Below the pieces are notes generated by a model. It was not told the origin of the DNA. It ran no database searches and worked only from the letters and a program-made list of their open reading frames with translations. A program made the position numbers and the translations under genes. A stretch of DNA of 57,664 nt from JAAYSA01 sp035367155 (GTDB lineage: Bacteria; Bacillota_I; Bacilli_A; RFN20; CAG-826), in the NCBI GenBank assembly GCA_035367155.1, contig DAOSJI010000005.1, forward strand, positions 1 through 57,664, in the 5' to 3' direction. Below are positions 44,749 through 53,670 of this stretch, one piece after another; position 1 is the first letter of the stretch; every line of letters starts with the position of its first letter.

Positions 44749-46006
44749 AGTTACTCCATACATAAGCATTAAAAATAGAAGCGAAGAACACAATCAAAAA
44801 AATCAAATTCCCGATTGAATTAAAAATTTGATACAAAATATAGCGCTCAATTTTAAAAACAATTAATAAGTTGAAAATAATTTGACCCAAACAAAATATT
44901 GCAAAAGGTGTAAGAATATAGCTAATTTTAATTACCGAAGTCATTTTTTTATTAAAAAATTGAAAAGATAGTAGTAAAGCTAAAAACGATATAACTGATA
45001 AAACTAGAAATACTATCTTACCGTCATCGTCATATTCTCTTGACATTGTATTTAAAATATCGGTCTCCTCATATAATAATCCTGCTTCATCAAAAAGAGA
45101 GATATTAAGATCATTGCTTGCATAATCATACCCAATAACATAGTTAAAGAAGCGATCAAGATTTCCATAATTTTTCCTAATATCAAAAACATATGTGCTT
45201 CCTTTACTAAAAATGCCATATGCAAAGGTTATAATAGGATCCTTGAACCAAAACTCGAAAGATTGAGAATAATCTCCGTACATTCTAGTTTGAACTTTTT
45301 TTTGAAAATCGTTAAACATATAGGAATGATCATTATCCAAATATATTCCATTAACAGAAAAAGTAATGCTCTCATTATTTTGATATTCATAACTTGAAGC
45401 CGAAAATGTAAATGTATTATCGGTTAATAATTTCCTAAAAGCTTCTTCTAAAGATTCACATTCAGCAAAACGACTATCATTATTAGCAATCTCCTCTGCC
45501 TTAGAGGCAGAAATATATGCTCCAAAGTTTGCGCCATTCTTAGCATTAATTTTCATTGGACCATCATCAAATCTAAAAAGTGGGAGACCTAAACTCTCCA
45601 TAAAGTTAAAGTCATAAAATGTACTTACTTGTAACAAATGAGCTTCACCATAAACATCGTTTGTTGCTCCATAATCAACATTATAATTTATGTATCCTTC
45701 TTCATTAGAACTAACTAAAAAAGAATTATAATAACTATAATTGCTTTTAGTCTTTCTTTGTAAATTTAAGAATTTGTTATATTCTGATTCTGCTACTGAC
45801 CCTAAGGAGGGATTATAAGATAAAGAACCATGTAAAAAATTTGTGTTTTCTTGTGATTTTACTTTAGCATCTAATGACATTAGAGCTGCGTATGCGATAG
45901 TAGAGCTTTTTGAAGCGCCGTATAAATATGAAAAAGAAATTCCTAAAATACTTAGTAGCGAGTTAACAACAAACATTAATCCTATAAAAACACGTTTATT
46001 TTTCAT
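44726..46006 (-). CDS. Orphan membrane protein with MacB-like extracellular domain
   Basis: A 426-aa protein with an N-terminal helix (residues 7-28), a ~290-residue extracellular domain, and three to four C-terminal helices (330-425). The layout and ISASKAEEIANNDSRF segment recall the periplasmic domain of MacB/FtsX-type ABC permeases. No ATPase gene lies beside it, and the second permease half is missing. The final 23 bases overlap the Wzy-like gene, so it belongs to the polysaccharide locus. Function unknown; an assembly or length-control partner for Wzy is a guess from position. Confidence 0.6.
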   Translation of the reverse strand: MKNKRVFIGLMFVVNSLLSILGISFSYLYGASKSSTIAYAALMSLDAKVKSQENTNFLHGSLSYNPSLGSVAESEYNKFLNLQRKTKSNYSYYNSFLVSSNEEGYINYNVDYGATNDVYGEAHLLQVSTFYDFNFMESLGLPLFRFDDGPMKINAKNGANFGAYISASKAEEIANNDSRFAECESLEEAFRKLLTDNTFTFSASSYEYQNNESITFSVNGIYLDNDHSYMFNDFQKKVQTRMYGDYSQSFEFWFKDPIITFAYGIFSKGSTYVFDIRKNYGNLDRFFNYVIGYDYASNDLNISLFDEAGLLYEETDILNTMSREYDDDGKIVFLVLSVISFLALLLSFQFFNKKMTSVIKISYILTPFAIFCLGQIIFNLLIVFKIERYILYQIFNSIGNLIFLIVFFASIFNAYVWSNYVKKIKN

Positions 46007-46108
46007 AATCTAAACAGTAATTTGTTACTGTTATATAATTTTATCAAACTTATAATAAAAAACCAAAAGACAGATGATTACATATTGATTTTATACACTA
46101 AACTCTTT

Positions 46109-47332
46109 TTATTTGATTTTTTTTACTTTATAAATTAGCTCTGTATGTCTCATTTTTTTGTTCTTTGGCAATACGAGATTAATTAATGTTTTTACAAAGT
46201 TTTTTATTGAAATTTTCGTTATAAATAAACGAATATTAGGTCTTAGTTTTTTATAATAAGAGAAATCATTTATGCAAACATTAAAATCAGTAAATTTATC
46301 ATTTTTAGTACTATTTCTAAATAATGATTCATTGAATTGATCTACCTGACCAACACTAATGTTGGAATCAGTGCACATAGATTCAACTACTTCTTTTCCT
46401 TTTTTTGTAAGTGGAATCATTAAAGATTTATCAAAATTAGAATTTACATTATTAAGCAATTTGGAAAGCCCCCAAAAATCACCAATTATGATGTCACTAA
46501 ATCTATTATTTCTAAAGTTGCAATCATAACAGGATTTTCGATAAATAGAATAGGAATGAAAAGCAACGTAAAATGGATTAAATATAAATGTTCCGCATGT
46601 TTTATACATGTTTTTATTCTTGCTAAATGTGTATAAGAAATTGCGATTATCTTTTTCAAATGCAATTTTATGTCTAAATGCAAATGATTCAATATTACCT
46701 TTTATAATTTTATTCTCATGTTCGATACATTTATCAAAAGCCCATTGACTTGGGACTCCATGACAAAGTAATTCTATTAAAAGTAATCTTTCTTGTTCAT
46801 TTTTATTAATAAAGGTTCTAACAGCAGCAACTTGACATGGTATGCCAGAAAATACAACATTATAGTTATTTCGTAAGTCTTCCTTAATTTGTGCATAAAC
46901 ATCTTTAGAAACATATGATTGTATGTATTTTGAGCCAAGCATGTTTTTTAATTCATCTATATTTGTAATTCTTTTATGAATTACTTTTAAACCATCCCAA
47001 CAGGCTCCATAAATAGATGTCTTACCTTTCATCAAGAAGTGTTCTGCAATAGTTTGAAACGCTCCGCCGGATGATGACAACTTCAGTTTTGACCATTCGT
47101 TTTTTGAGTATAAATATACATTGCTTTCACGGTCTACCTTATTTCCCTTCGCTTGGGCTGGACATTTTTGTTTACAAAGCCCGCAATTAATACACTTTTG
47201 CTCATCTATATGCGGATATAAAAAGTGTTCTCTATTTTCATCTGAGACAATTGAAATAGCTCCAGTTGGACAAATAAAAGCGCATAATCCGCAACCAGTA
47301 CAGTTTTTGATTTCTTTAATCGTATTTTTCAT
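46109..47332 (-). CDS. FrhB/FdhB-type iron-sulfur flavoprotein of polysaccharide loci
   Basis: A 407-aa protein with two ferredoxin-type [4Fe-4S] motifs (CTGCGLCAFICP and CINCGLCKQKCP) in the first 60 residues. The FrhB-like domain follows, with FSGIPCQVAAVRTF and further cysteines in SCYDCNFR. Such proteins recur in exopolysaccharide loci, often beside pyruvyl transferases, with undefined reactions. No pyruvyl transferase is present here. Neither the ATG at 47332 nor the TTG at 47350 has a good ribosome site; I chose the ATG. Confidence 0.85.
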   Translation of the reverse strand: MKNTIKEIKNCTGCGLCAFICPTGAISIVSDENREHFLYPHIDEQKCINCGLCKQKCPAQAKGNKVDRESNVYLYSKNEWSKLKLSSSGGAFQTIAEHFLMKGKTSIYGACWDGLKVIHKRITNIDELKNMLGSKYIQSYVSKDVYAQIKEDLRNNYNVVFSGIPCQVAAVRTFINKNEQERLLLIELLCHGVPSQWAFDKCIEHENKIIKGNIESFAFRHKIAFEKDNRNFLYTFSKNKNMYKTCGTFIFNPFYVAFHSYSIYRKSCYDCNFRNNRFSDIIIGDFWGLSKLLNNVNSNFDKSLMIPLTKKGKEVVESMCTDSNISVGQVDQFNESLFRNSTKNDKFTDFNVCINDFSYYKKLRPNIRLFITKISIKNFVKTLINLVLPKNKKMRHTELIYKVKKIK

Positions 47333-47383
47333 CTTATTTAATTCATACAATTCAATAATTATTGATTGAACCTAGTTTTAAAG

Positions 47384-48211
47384 TTATCGATTATCAACAA
47401 AACTAATATCTTCAATGCCATCATACCTACCTTCAATCGGAGGTAGTTTCATATAATCTCCGTAGAGTTTTGATAAATATTTTTCTACTTCTTGTGGGCT
47501 ATTATATTCTTTATTTTCAAACATAATTCTTCCAGGAATACCATATATTTCTCTAGACATTTTTTGTTTTTTATAAGAATACCGACTTGACATACTTACT
47601 AAAAAATCAGATTCAAAATTATTATATTTAATTTGGATTTTTTCTAGTTTTTTTCCTAAATACTTATAAGAGATAATTTTCAAACAAAATGAAACGAATT
47701 TTCTAAAAGCGTTTTTGAATTTAGATGTATTTTCAAAAAATTGACCTTCTTTATAATAAAAAATCTTCTTTATTCGTTTTAAATCTTTAATTTGCTTTTC
47801 TTGTAACTTTTCATCATTAGGTGCTTTATCCAGTGGAAATATGTCAAGAAAAAATCCATTATATTTTATTTTTTTATCAATATGAGATAATCTTTTTCTA
47901 ATAACTTGCGTTCCCTTTAATCTGAGTAGTGCATGTGTTGAATTATGATATTTCTCTGTATCATAATCTTCGTAAAAAAAGTCTTTTGATGGATTAGTTA
48001 GATAATATTCTTTTAACTTTTGATAATCATATCGCGGCATTGCGATATCTAAATCAACATCCCAAGGGATAAATCCTCCATGCCTTACTGCTCCTAGAAG
48101 GGTTCCTGCAATTAGATAATAAGTAAGATTAAGTTTTTTACAAACTTGATCTATTTCATCAAGTAAAACAAGTTGCTTAAGTTGATAATTTCTAATATCT
48201 TCTTTTTTCAT
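47384..48211 (-). CDS. LicD-family phosphotransferase
   Basis: A 275-aa enzyme of the LicD family, which moves a phospho-substituent (phosphocholine in pneumococcus) from a CDP carrier to a cell-surface glycan. The nucleotidyltransferase-like motif GTLLGAVRHGGFIPWDVDLD is near residue 40, close to the consensus. It follows a TagD-like cytidylyltransferase by two bases, which would provide CDP-glycerol or a related donor. Phosphoglycerol or phosphoribitol transfer is thus as likely as phosphocholine. Confidence 0.88.
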   Translation of the reverse strand: MKKEDIRNYQLKQLVLLDEIDQVCKKLNLTYYLIAGTLLGAVRHGGFIPWDVDLDIAMPRYDYQKLKEYYLTNPSKDFFYEDYDTEKYHNSTHALLRLKGTQVIRKRLSHIDKKIKYNGFFLDIFPLDKAPNDEKLQEKQIKDLKRIKKIFYYKEGQFFENTSKFKNAFRKFVSFCLKIISYKYLGKKLEKIQIKYNNFESDFLVSMSSRYSYKKQKMSREIYGIPGRIMFENKEYNSPQEVEKYLSKLYGDYMKLPPIEGRYDGIEDISFVDNR

Positions 48212-48213
48212 AA

Positions 48214-48630
48214 TTATTTGTTCACTTTTTCTCTCAACATTGAAGAAGAAATACCTTTTGTATGTTCAATAAAAACAACTTTCACTCCAAATTCTGCTAA
48301 TCTTCTTTCTATTTCTTTATACATTCCAGTTCCCTTCCAATCATCACCATGGAACAGAGCATTGAATTTATATTTTTTATAAGCTTCAATCTTATCTAAA
48401 CTAGTTTGAGGAACGACTAAATCTACATATTTTATTGCTTCAACAATTGCTTTTCTGCTTTCAAAATCAATTACTGGAGTTTTTCCCTTGTAATTTTGTA
48501 CAACCTCATCAGTTGAAACGCCGACAATAAGAAATTCACATTGCTCTTTGGCTTTCTTTAAAATATTTAGGTGACCTATGTGGAACATATCAAATACACC
48601 TGTGGTATAACCAATTTTATATTTATTCAT
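48214..48630 (-). CDS. tagD: TagD-like cytidylyltransferase (probably glycerol-3-phosphate)
   Basis: Makes a CDP-activated alcohol from CTP and a phosphoalcohol. The ATG at 48630 has an AAAGGAGAG site and overlaps the upstream glycosyltransferase by eight bases, giving 138 aa. The longer in-frame start at 48744 lies deep in that gene. Motifs: GVFDMFHIGHLN (HIGH), RKAIVEAI and the KGISSSMLR loop (ISTT-type). Length and motifs best fit glycerol-3-phosphate cytidylyltransferase; choline- or ethanolamine-phosphate specificity is possible. Confidence 0.87.
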   Translation of the reverse strand: MNKYKIGYTTGVFDMFHIGHLNILKKAKEQCEFLIVGVSTDEVVQNYKGKTPVIDFESRKAIVEAIKYVDLVVPQTSLDKIEAYKKYKFNALFHGDDWKGTGMYKEIERRLAEFGVKVVFIEHTKGISSSMLREKVNK

Positions 48631-49720
48631 TTGTCTCTCCTTTAAAATCAATAAATAATTTATGATATTCTTTCGCACAACCTTCCATTGAAAATTGCTT
48701 TGAATAATCAGCATTAAAGTTAGATATCTTTTTATATCTTTCAATATCTTTTAATATTTTAATCAATATTTCAATAAATTTTTCACTATCGTTAACATTA
48801 AATAAAAATCCATTTTGTGGTTCATGAATAACATCCGGAATACCTCCAGTATTACTTGCGACTACGATGCAGCCTGAAGCCATTCCTTCAATTAAGGATA
48901 AAGGATTCGCTTCAAAAAGCGAACCAAGGGCAATAATTTTAGAATCATTTACTACCTCATAAGGTTTATATAAAATTCCAGTAAACTCAATAAAATCATT
49001 TGCGTTTAATTTATTAGAATATTGTGTCATTTCATCAAGTAGAGGTCCTCCTCCAACAAAAGCAACTTTTAAAGAGGAAATTTTCTCTTTTAACTCAACA
49101 AATGAATCAATAAGAAATTTGTGATTTTTTTCAGGAGAAAATCTTCCAACAACGACAACATCATATTTTCTTTCATGAATTGGAATATTATTATTGTTGT
49201 TAGTTAAGTTAGTTCCATTATAAACAACTGGAACATTATCTTTTTTATAAAATTTGGCAGATACTTCTGCTAATTGTTTAGTAATAGCAACAGGAATATA
49301 ATTTCGTTTTTTTAAAATGTGTTTATACATCATTCTAACTAAGGGATTACTACATTCTTGTTCTGGGATTAAATGCATTGCGTGAAAAATATTAATTTTA
49401 TTTTTATATTTAGTTTTTCGTAAAGCTAAAAAAGTTTGAATTAAGGCATTATTCTCAGTGTGGATAACATCAGGTTTGAAATCCAAAATAATTTCTCTAA
49501 GTTGTTTTGCGTTTTTTAAATCAATATGTCCTTTTCTATCTAAAATAACAACATCGATATTGTTTTCTTTTAACTTTGAAATAAAAAAATCACGGTTTTT
49601 TTGATATAAAATAACAACTTTGAGTTTAGCAATTTTTGATATTTCAACACAAAGATTGGTCGCAAATGTTTCAGCTCCACCCATTGGATAAAGAGAACTA
49701 ATCACCTCTAATATTTTCAT
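48623..49720 (-). CDS. GT4 family glycosyltransferase
   Basis: A 365-aa GT-B enzyme. The N-terminal half starts with SSLYPMGGAETFATNL (acceptor side). The C-terminal half has VGRFSPEKNH, GGGPLLDEM and the EANPLSLIEG sugar-nucleotide EX7E motif. It is the first gene of the GT4-tagD-licD unit. An AAGGA site precedes the ATG. Confidence 0.93.
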   Translation of the reverse strand: MKILEVISSLYPMGGAETFATNLCVEISKIAKLKVVILYQKNRDFFISKLKENNIDVVILDRKGHIDLKNAKQLREIILDFKPDVIHTENNALIQTFLALRKTKYKNKINIFHAMHLIPEQECSNPLVRMMYKHILKKRNYIPVAITKQLAEVSAKFYKKDNVPVVYNGTNLTNNNNNIPIHERKYDVVVVGRFSPEKNHKFLIDSFVELKEKISSLKVAFVGGGPLLDEMTQYSNKLNANDFIEFTGILYKPYEVVNDSKIIALGSLFEANPLSLIEGMASGCIVVASNTGGIPDVIHEPQNGFLFNVNDSEKFIEILIKILKDIERYKKISNFNADYSKQFSMEGCAKEYHKLFIDFKGETNE

Positions 49721-50046
49721 TTAAATATCCTTCCATTCTCATAAACATTTTTAATTAATATTATAATCTTTAATTGCAATATTAACTTGATTACTGATAA
49801 ATATATCAATAAATAATGCGTAGAATGAATAACAGTTTTATAAACTATTATTCACTCCGTAAAAATAGTTTAACATAAACAAAAACGTTAAGCACTTTTA
49901 AATAGAATAGGCTAATTTAACCAATTATCAAAACAACTATTAAATCTGATTGTATTTAATAATTATATGGAACTCATATATTGATTTATATAATTTTTAT
50001 AAACAAAAAAAGCAATTATGTTTAGCAAATAAAATATTAAGAAATT
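49721..50046. other. Intergenic region upstream of the GT4-tagD-licD unit
   Basis: No gene is visible in these 326 AT-rich bases. A near-perfect palindrome lies at 49827-49853 (GAATAA and AGTTT arms around TATA, one mismatch). A perfect TATAAT lies close to the GT4 start (near 49757 on the minus strand) with a poor -35. The palindrome may be an operator or an attenuator-like hairpin; it has no T run. Confidence 0.5.
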
Positions 50047-51477
50047 TTATAATCGAATTTCTAAGAAGGTTTTAAAATCTTTTTTTCTATAAAGCGATAG
50101 GACAAAACAATTTAGTAGTACTAATAAAGCCCCCACTACTATTCCAATCAATAACCATAACCAAAGTGTATTAATAAATTTTAATGGGAATATGATCAAA
50201 ACGTTAACAAGTATTATTAATATTTCAGTAAGAAAAGTTTTTAAATCTAATGGCGATATCTTAAAAATCAAGTAAACTTCTACATATTTAGCAATGTTTA
50301 CAGCTATTTGTGCAAAAAGAAGCGCCCAACATAAACCGTGAATTTTGTCAAAAGATAAAACGAATGTAAAGAGAAAATAAAAAGCAAAGTATATAAAACC
50401 ATTTAACATTTCCCATTTTTCATTACCGGTCATTACTAGCATGGTGCCGTTAGGACCAAAAAACTCACTAACCATATGAGCTAATGCTATTATTCGCAAT
50501 ATATTAGGGTAAACAGTATAAGATTCACCAAATATTTGCAAGAAATTGGTACTATGAATAATGAAAAAAAGATATAGTGGGATTACTAAATAAGAGTTCA
50601 TTCTTGTGTCAAAGCGATAAACTTGAATAAGTTCTTTAGTATTTTGTTCTCGTTGTAATTTTGCAAATATTGGTTTAACAATATTATCTAATGCAGCTGT
50701 AAATATTCTAACTAATGAAACAATACTAATAGAAATTGATATAATGCCTATAGCAACATTATTTTTAAAAAGTGTGCCTTGTAACACTTTTGTTAAATTG
50801 TTTCCTAAAGAGTAGGTAATTGTAACACCAAATAAGAACAAAATTGATATAAAATCACTCTTTTGAATCTTTAAATCAATTTTTTTAAATAGTTTGATTG
50901 TGAATGGAATTGCAACTAGGGCATATACAATTAAATACACAATCATATATGTTAATTCAAAGCCTTTGTAGAGGTTTAAAGCTATGAATATAATGGCACA
51001 AATAAATAAGACAAGTCGAGGAATTAAACTTTCAAAAATTACAGAAAGATAATATTTCCCTTGTCCCTGATGATATGCTGCTACTAAGACATTTATACCC
51101 ATGATTATTGCAGAAAAAAGAACGATAAAAGTTAATAATAAATCATTATTCGTATGATCAGAAAAATAATAGATACCTAAAAACATAAATGGCAGCATAA
51201 AAATAACTACTATAAAATATAAACTAAATGCTTTATTCATTATGCCTTCACTTCTATTTTCGTTTTTAAGCTCTCTAATTAGAAATGAGTTAATTCCAAA
51301 TATCATAAACTGAGCACAAGTATTTACTAATGCTATTAGATACTGTAATTTACCGAATAACTCGGCTTCTAACATCCGTGCTAAATATAAATTAAGCACA
51401 ATGCCGATAACCGAAGCGAAAACAGAAAGTATTAAGGTTATTACATTTATTTTGCTAAATTTTCTTTTCTTTACCAT
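50047..51477 (-). CDS. Wzx-like polysaccharide flippase
   Basis: A 476-aa MOP-superfamily transporter with about 12-14 hydrophobic helices. The N-terminal VFASVIGIVLNLYLARMLEA matches the polysaccharide-export signature. It should flip lipid-linked repeat units across the membrane for the Wzy-like polymerase in the same locus. It is separated from the next gene by a 326-base gap, so it may be its own transcript. Confidence 0.92.
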   Translation of the reverse strand: MVKKRKFSKINVITLILSVFASVIGIVLNLYLARMLEAELFGKLQYLIALVNTCAQFMIFGINSFLIRELKNENRSEGIMNKAFSLYFIVVIFMLPFMFLGIYYFSDHTNNDLLLTFIVLFSAIIMGINVLVAAYHQGQGKYYLSVIFESLIPRLVLFICAIIFIALNLYKGFELTYMIVYLIVYALVAIPFTIKLFKKIDLKIQKSDFISILFLFGVTITYSLGNNLTKVLQGTLFKNNVAIGIISISISIVSLVRIFTAALDNIVKPIFAKLQREQNTKELIQVYRFDTRMNSYLVIPLYLFFIIHSTNFLQIFGESYTVYPNILRIIALAHMVSEFFGPNGTMLVMTGNEKWEMLNGFIYFAFYFLFTFVLSFDKIHGLCWALLFAQIAVNIAKYVEVYLIFKISPLDLKTFLTEILIILVNVLIIFPLKFINTLWLWLLIGIVVGALLVLLNCFVLSLYRKKDFKTFLEIRL

Positions 51478-51788
51478 ATATTTGTGAAACTTTCATATAT
51501 TTTCTACTGTAATTAAAGACTATCGTGAATGTCTTACTATTGATTTCTTATGTACAATTCACAGTATTTTTATACATTTAAAAACTAATATGCAAGTTCA
51601 TCAATACTCTATAGCGTTCATTATATCATTTTTAAATTTGATTGCTATTATTATAAATAATAAAGAGGTATAGAAGGTTTGACTTCATATAATTCCCTTT
51701 ATTAAATAATTCCAAATTTGTTAAATTATTTGAAAAAATTACTTTTAAAAATTTTTGTCTAAAAACATAAAACTAATTACTGTTCTAA
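51478..51788. other. Intergenic region between the polysaccharide locus and the lipid-redox operon
   Basis: These 311 AT-rich bases show no gene, RNA or convincing terminator that I can support. They mark the boundary between two minus-strand transcription units. Confidence 0.6.
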
Positions 51789-52505
51789 TTAAAACGCAGT
51801 ACTTAGCACCATAATTAACATTCCAACCCAATAAAACGCACTACTAATTCTAACCATATATTTTGTCCCAGTTATAACAAAATAATCTAATGTTAATAGT
51901 TGGTCGCTAATCATAAATAATATTGATCCTATCCCTAGTAACACGGCCCAATAATACATCGGTCCAAGAAAAATTAAGGCCGCTATTGCAATAATGCCGT
52001 GGAAAATGATTGATGTTAGATAAAAAAGCATTGGCCATTTCATTTTTCCTAGCCTAAATATATTAGGCCATTTTGACATTAGAAAAACCCAAACTCCTAC
52101 TAAAAGAAGTGTAACTGGAATAACCCAACACCATTTCCAAAAGCTTATGTCATTTATACTAAATTGAGCAATATAGTAGGCTCCAAACACTATATTCCCA
52201 GCTAAGAAGAAATCTCCTCCGCGATTTATATTCCACAAAAGAAACACATCACCTAATACCGCAAAGAAAAATCCAACAAATAAAAGCATATGAACTGTTG
52301 TTGAAGGCAAGACACCACCTTCAGAAAATCGAGGATTCCTATACATTAGAACAATTGCAAGTGTAAAATAAGCAACCGCCATTGTAATTTTATGGGGAGC
52401 TCTTATTTTGATTTTGCCGCTTGTTTGACTAAAAAAGTAACCACAAAGAGTAATTAGATAAAGAACAACAAAAATATTGAGTCCTATCATATTAATTCCA
52501 ATCAT
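51789..52505 (-). CDS. YhhN/TMEM86-family membrane protein (possible lysoplasmalogenase)
   Basis: A 238-aa integral membrane protein with about eight helices and the YhhN/TMEM86 pattern: charged GDVFLLW near the fourth helix and a late ISDQLLTLDYF. Characterised members hydrolyse the vinyl-ether bond of lysoplasmalogens. Ribosome site AGGAGG. It closes the TetR-kinase-flavoprotein-reductase operon, one base after the reductase gene, which supports a role in ether- or unsaturated-lipid metabolism. Confidence 0.82.
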   Translation of the reverse strand: MIGINMIGLNIFVVLYLITLCGYFFSQTSGKIKIRAPHKITMAVAYFTLAIVLMYRNPRFSEGGVLPSTTVHMLLFVGFFFAVLGDVFLLWNINRGGDFFLAGNIVFGAYYIAQFSINDISFWKWCWVIPVTLLLVGVWVFLMSKWPNIFRLGKMKWPMLFYLTSIIFHGIIAIAALIFLGPMYYWAVLLGIGSILFMISDQLLTLDYFVITGTKYMVRISSAFYWVGMLIMVLSTAF

Positions 52506-52506
52506 T

Positions 52507-53670
52507 TTAAACCTCCTTTAGTTCTTCTACAACTGGTACTTCTATTTCAATATCACTTTTTGGATACGAACAGCATGGATGAATATAGTTAAATTTGAAA
52601 TCTGCACCACGTCGGAATTCATCTTCTTTTCGAACATAAATTTCACCGCTAATTAGGCGAGAATGACAAAAACCACACTTACCAATCCTGCATCTATTTG
52701 GTGCAGCAAGTCCTGCTATTTCCATCGCAACAAGAAGAGTTTCATTATTTCTTGCTTTAATTTTATGAATATCATTTTTCATTCTTACTGTTAAATCATA
52801 TATTTTTAATTCTTCAACATCCAAATCTACAATTATGTTCTTTTCTTCTCTAATTGGCACATCTTCTAAACCAATATTTTTTAATTCGTCACGAACAAAA
52901 TCATACATTGCTTTTGCTCCACGCATAAAAACACTAGAATCCTTTGTAACATACTTCTTTAAAATTTCTCTAGTAATAATTCCTTTGTAGCAACCTTCAA
53001 TATCTTCTTTTTCTACAATTACAGCGGTTTTGATAAGAGGGTGATTAATATTTTTAACATCAAATAATAAATCACTATAGGTGTTTACTCCATATAAAAG
53101 AGTAAATTCAAATTGTTCACTACTTTCAAGAATGGCTTTTATCATCGAAACAAATGGTGTTACACCAGTGCCACCTGCTATCCCAACAATGTGTTTACGA
53201 TCACGAATATCATCATGATAGAAATCACCACAGGGTTCACTAACAAAGACTATGTGACCGACTTTTACTTTTGTGCATAGGTATGTTGATAATAATCCGC
53301 AATCAGTAATTGCTAGTTCTAAGATTCCTTCTAATGCTTCATTAGGCGAAGAAAAAATCGAATACGGTCTCGTAACTAAGGACATATCTACTTTTGTAGT
53401 AATAGTTACATATTGTCCAGCCCTAAAATATGGAAATCGACCATTTTTTGCTAAAGATTTAAAAGTAAACTTTTTTGTATTATAAGAAAGTGTTTCTATT
53501 TTAATAATTTTAGCTTTTATAAAACCAGGATGAAGTTCTTTTGCTAACTCGTTAACTTTATAAGTAGAAGGGAGGGGCTTAGCTTTGGATCTATCGATTG
53601 CTTCTTTTCGCTTCTCTTTCATTGCGAGCGTGTTTTCAATATGAACTAGAAGTTCTTTTTCTTTAGCCAT
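52507..53670 (-). CDS. FAD/NAD(P)-dependent reductase with C-terminal [2Fe-2S] domain
   Basis: A 387-aa electron-transfer protein. The ATG at 53670 has AAGGAGG upstream and overlaps the preceding stop by eight bases. Layout: ~45-residue N-terminal extension, FAD domain with RPYSIFSS, NAD(P) domain with GIAGGTGVTPFVSM, and C-terminal ferredoxin with CRIGKCGFC plus HPCC. These are hallmarks of the FNR/benzoate-dioxygenase-reductase type. It probably supplies electrons to the CrtI-like flavoprotein encoded just upstream. Confidence 0.9.
   Translation of the reverse strand: MAKEKELLVHIENTLAMKEKRKEAIDRSKAKPLPSTYKVNELAKELHPGFIKAKIIKIETLSYNTKKFTFKSLAKNGRFPYFRAGQYVTITTKVDMSLVTRPYSIFSSPNEALEGILELAITDCGLLSTYLCTKVKVGHIVFVSEPCGDFYHDDIRDRKHIVGIAGGTGVTPFVSMIKAILESSEQFEFTLLYGVNTYSDLLFDVKNINHPLIKTAVIVEKEDIEGCYKGIITREILKKYVTKDSSVFMRGAKAMYDFVRDELKNIGLEDVPIREEKNIIVDLDVEELKIYDLTVRMKNDIHKIKARNNETLLVAMEIAGLAAPNRCRIGKCGFCHSRLISGEIYVRKEDEFRRGADFKFNYIHPCCSYPKSDIEIEVPVVEELKEV

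Noticed and set aside
48631..48744. Longer N-terminus for the TagD-like protein
   Set aside because: It lies inside the preceding glycosyltransferase gene and has no family similarity. The ATG at 48630 has a strong ribosome site and starts at the conserved motif.
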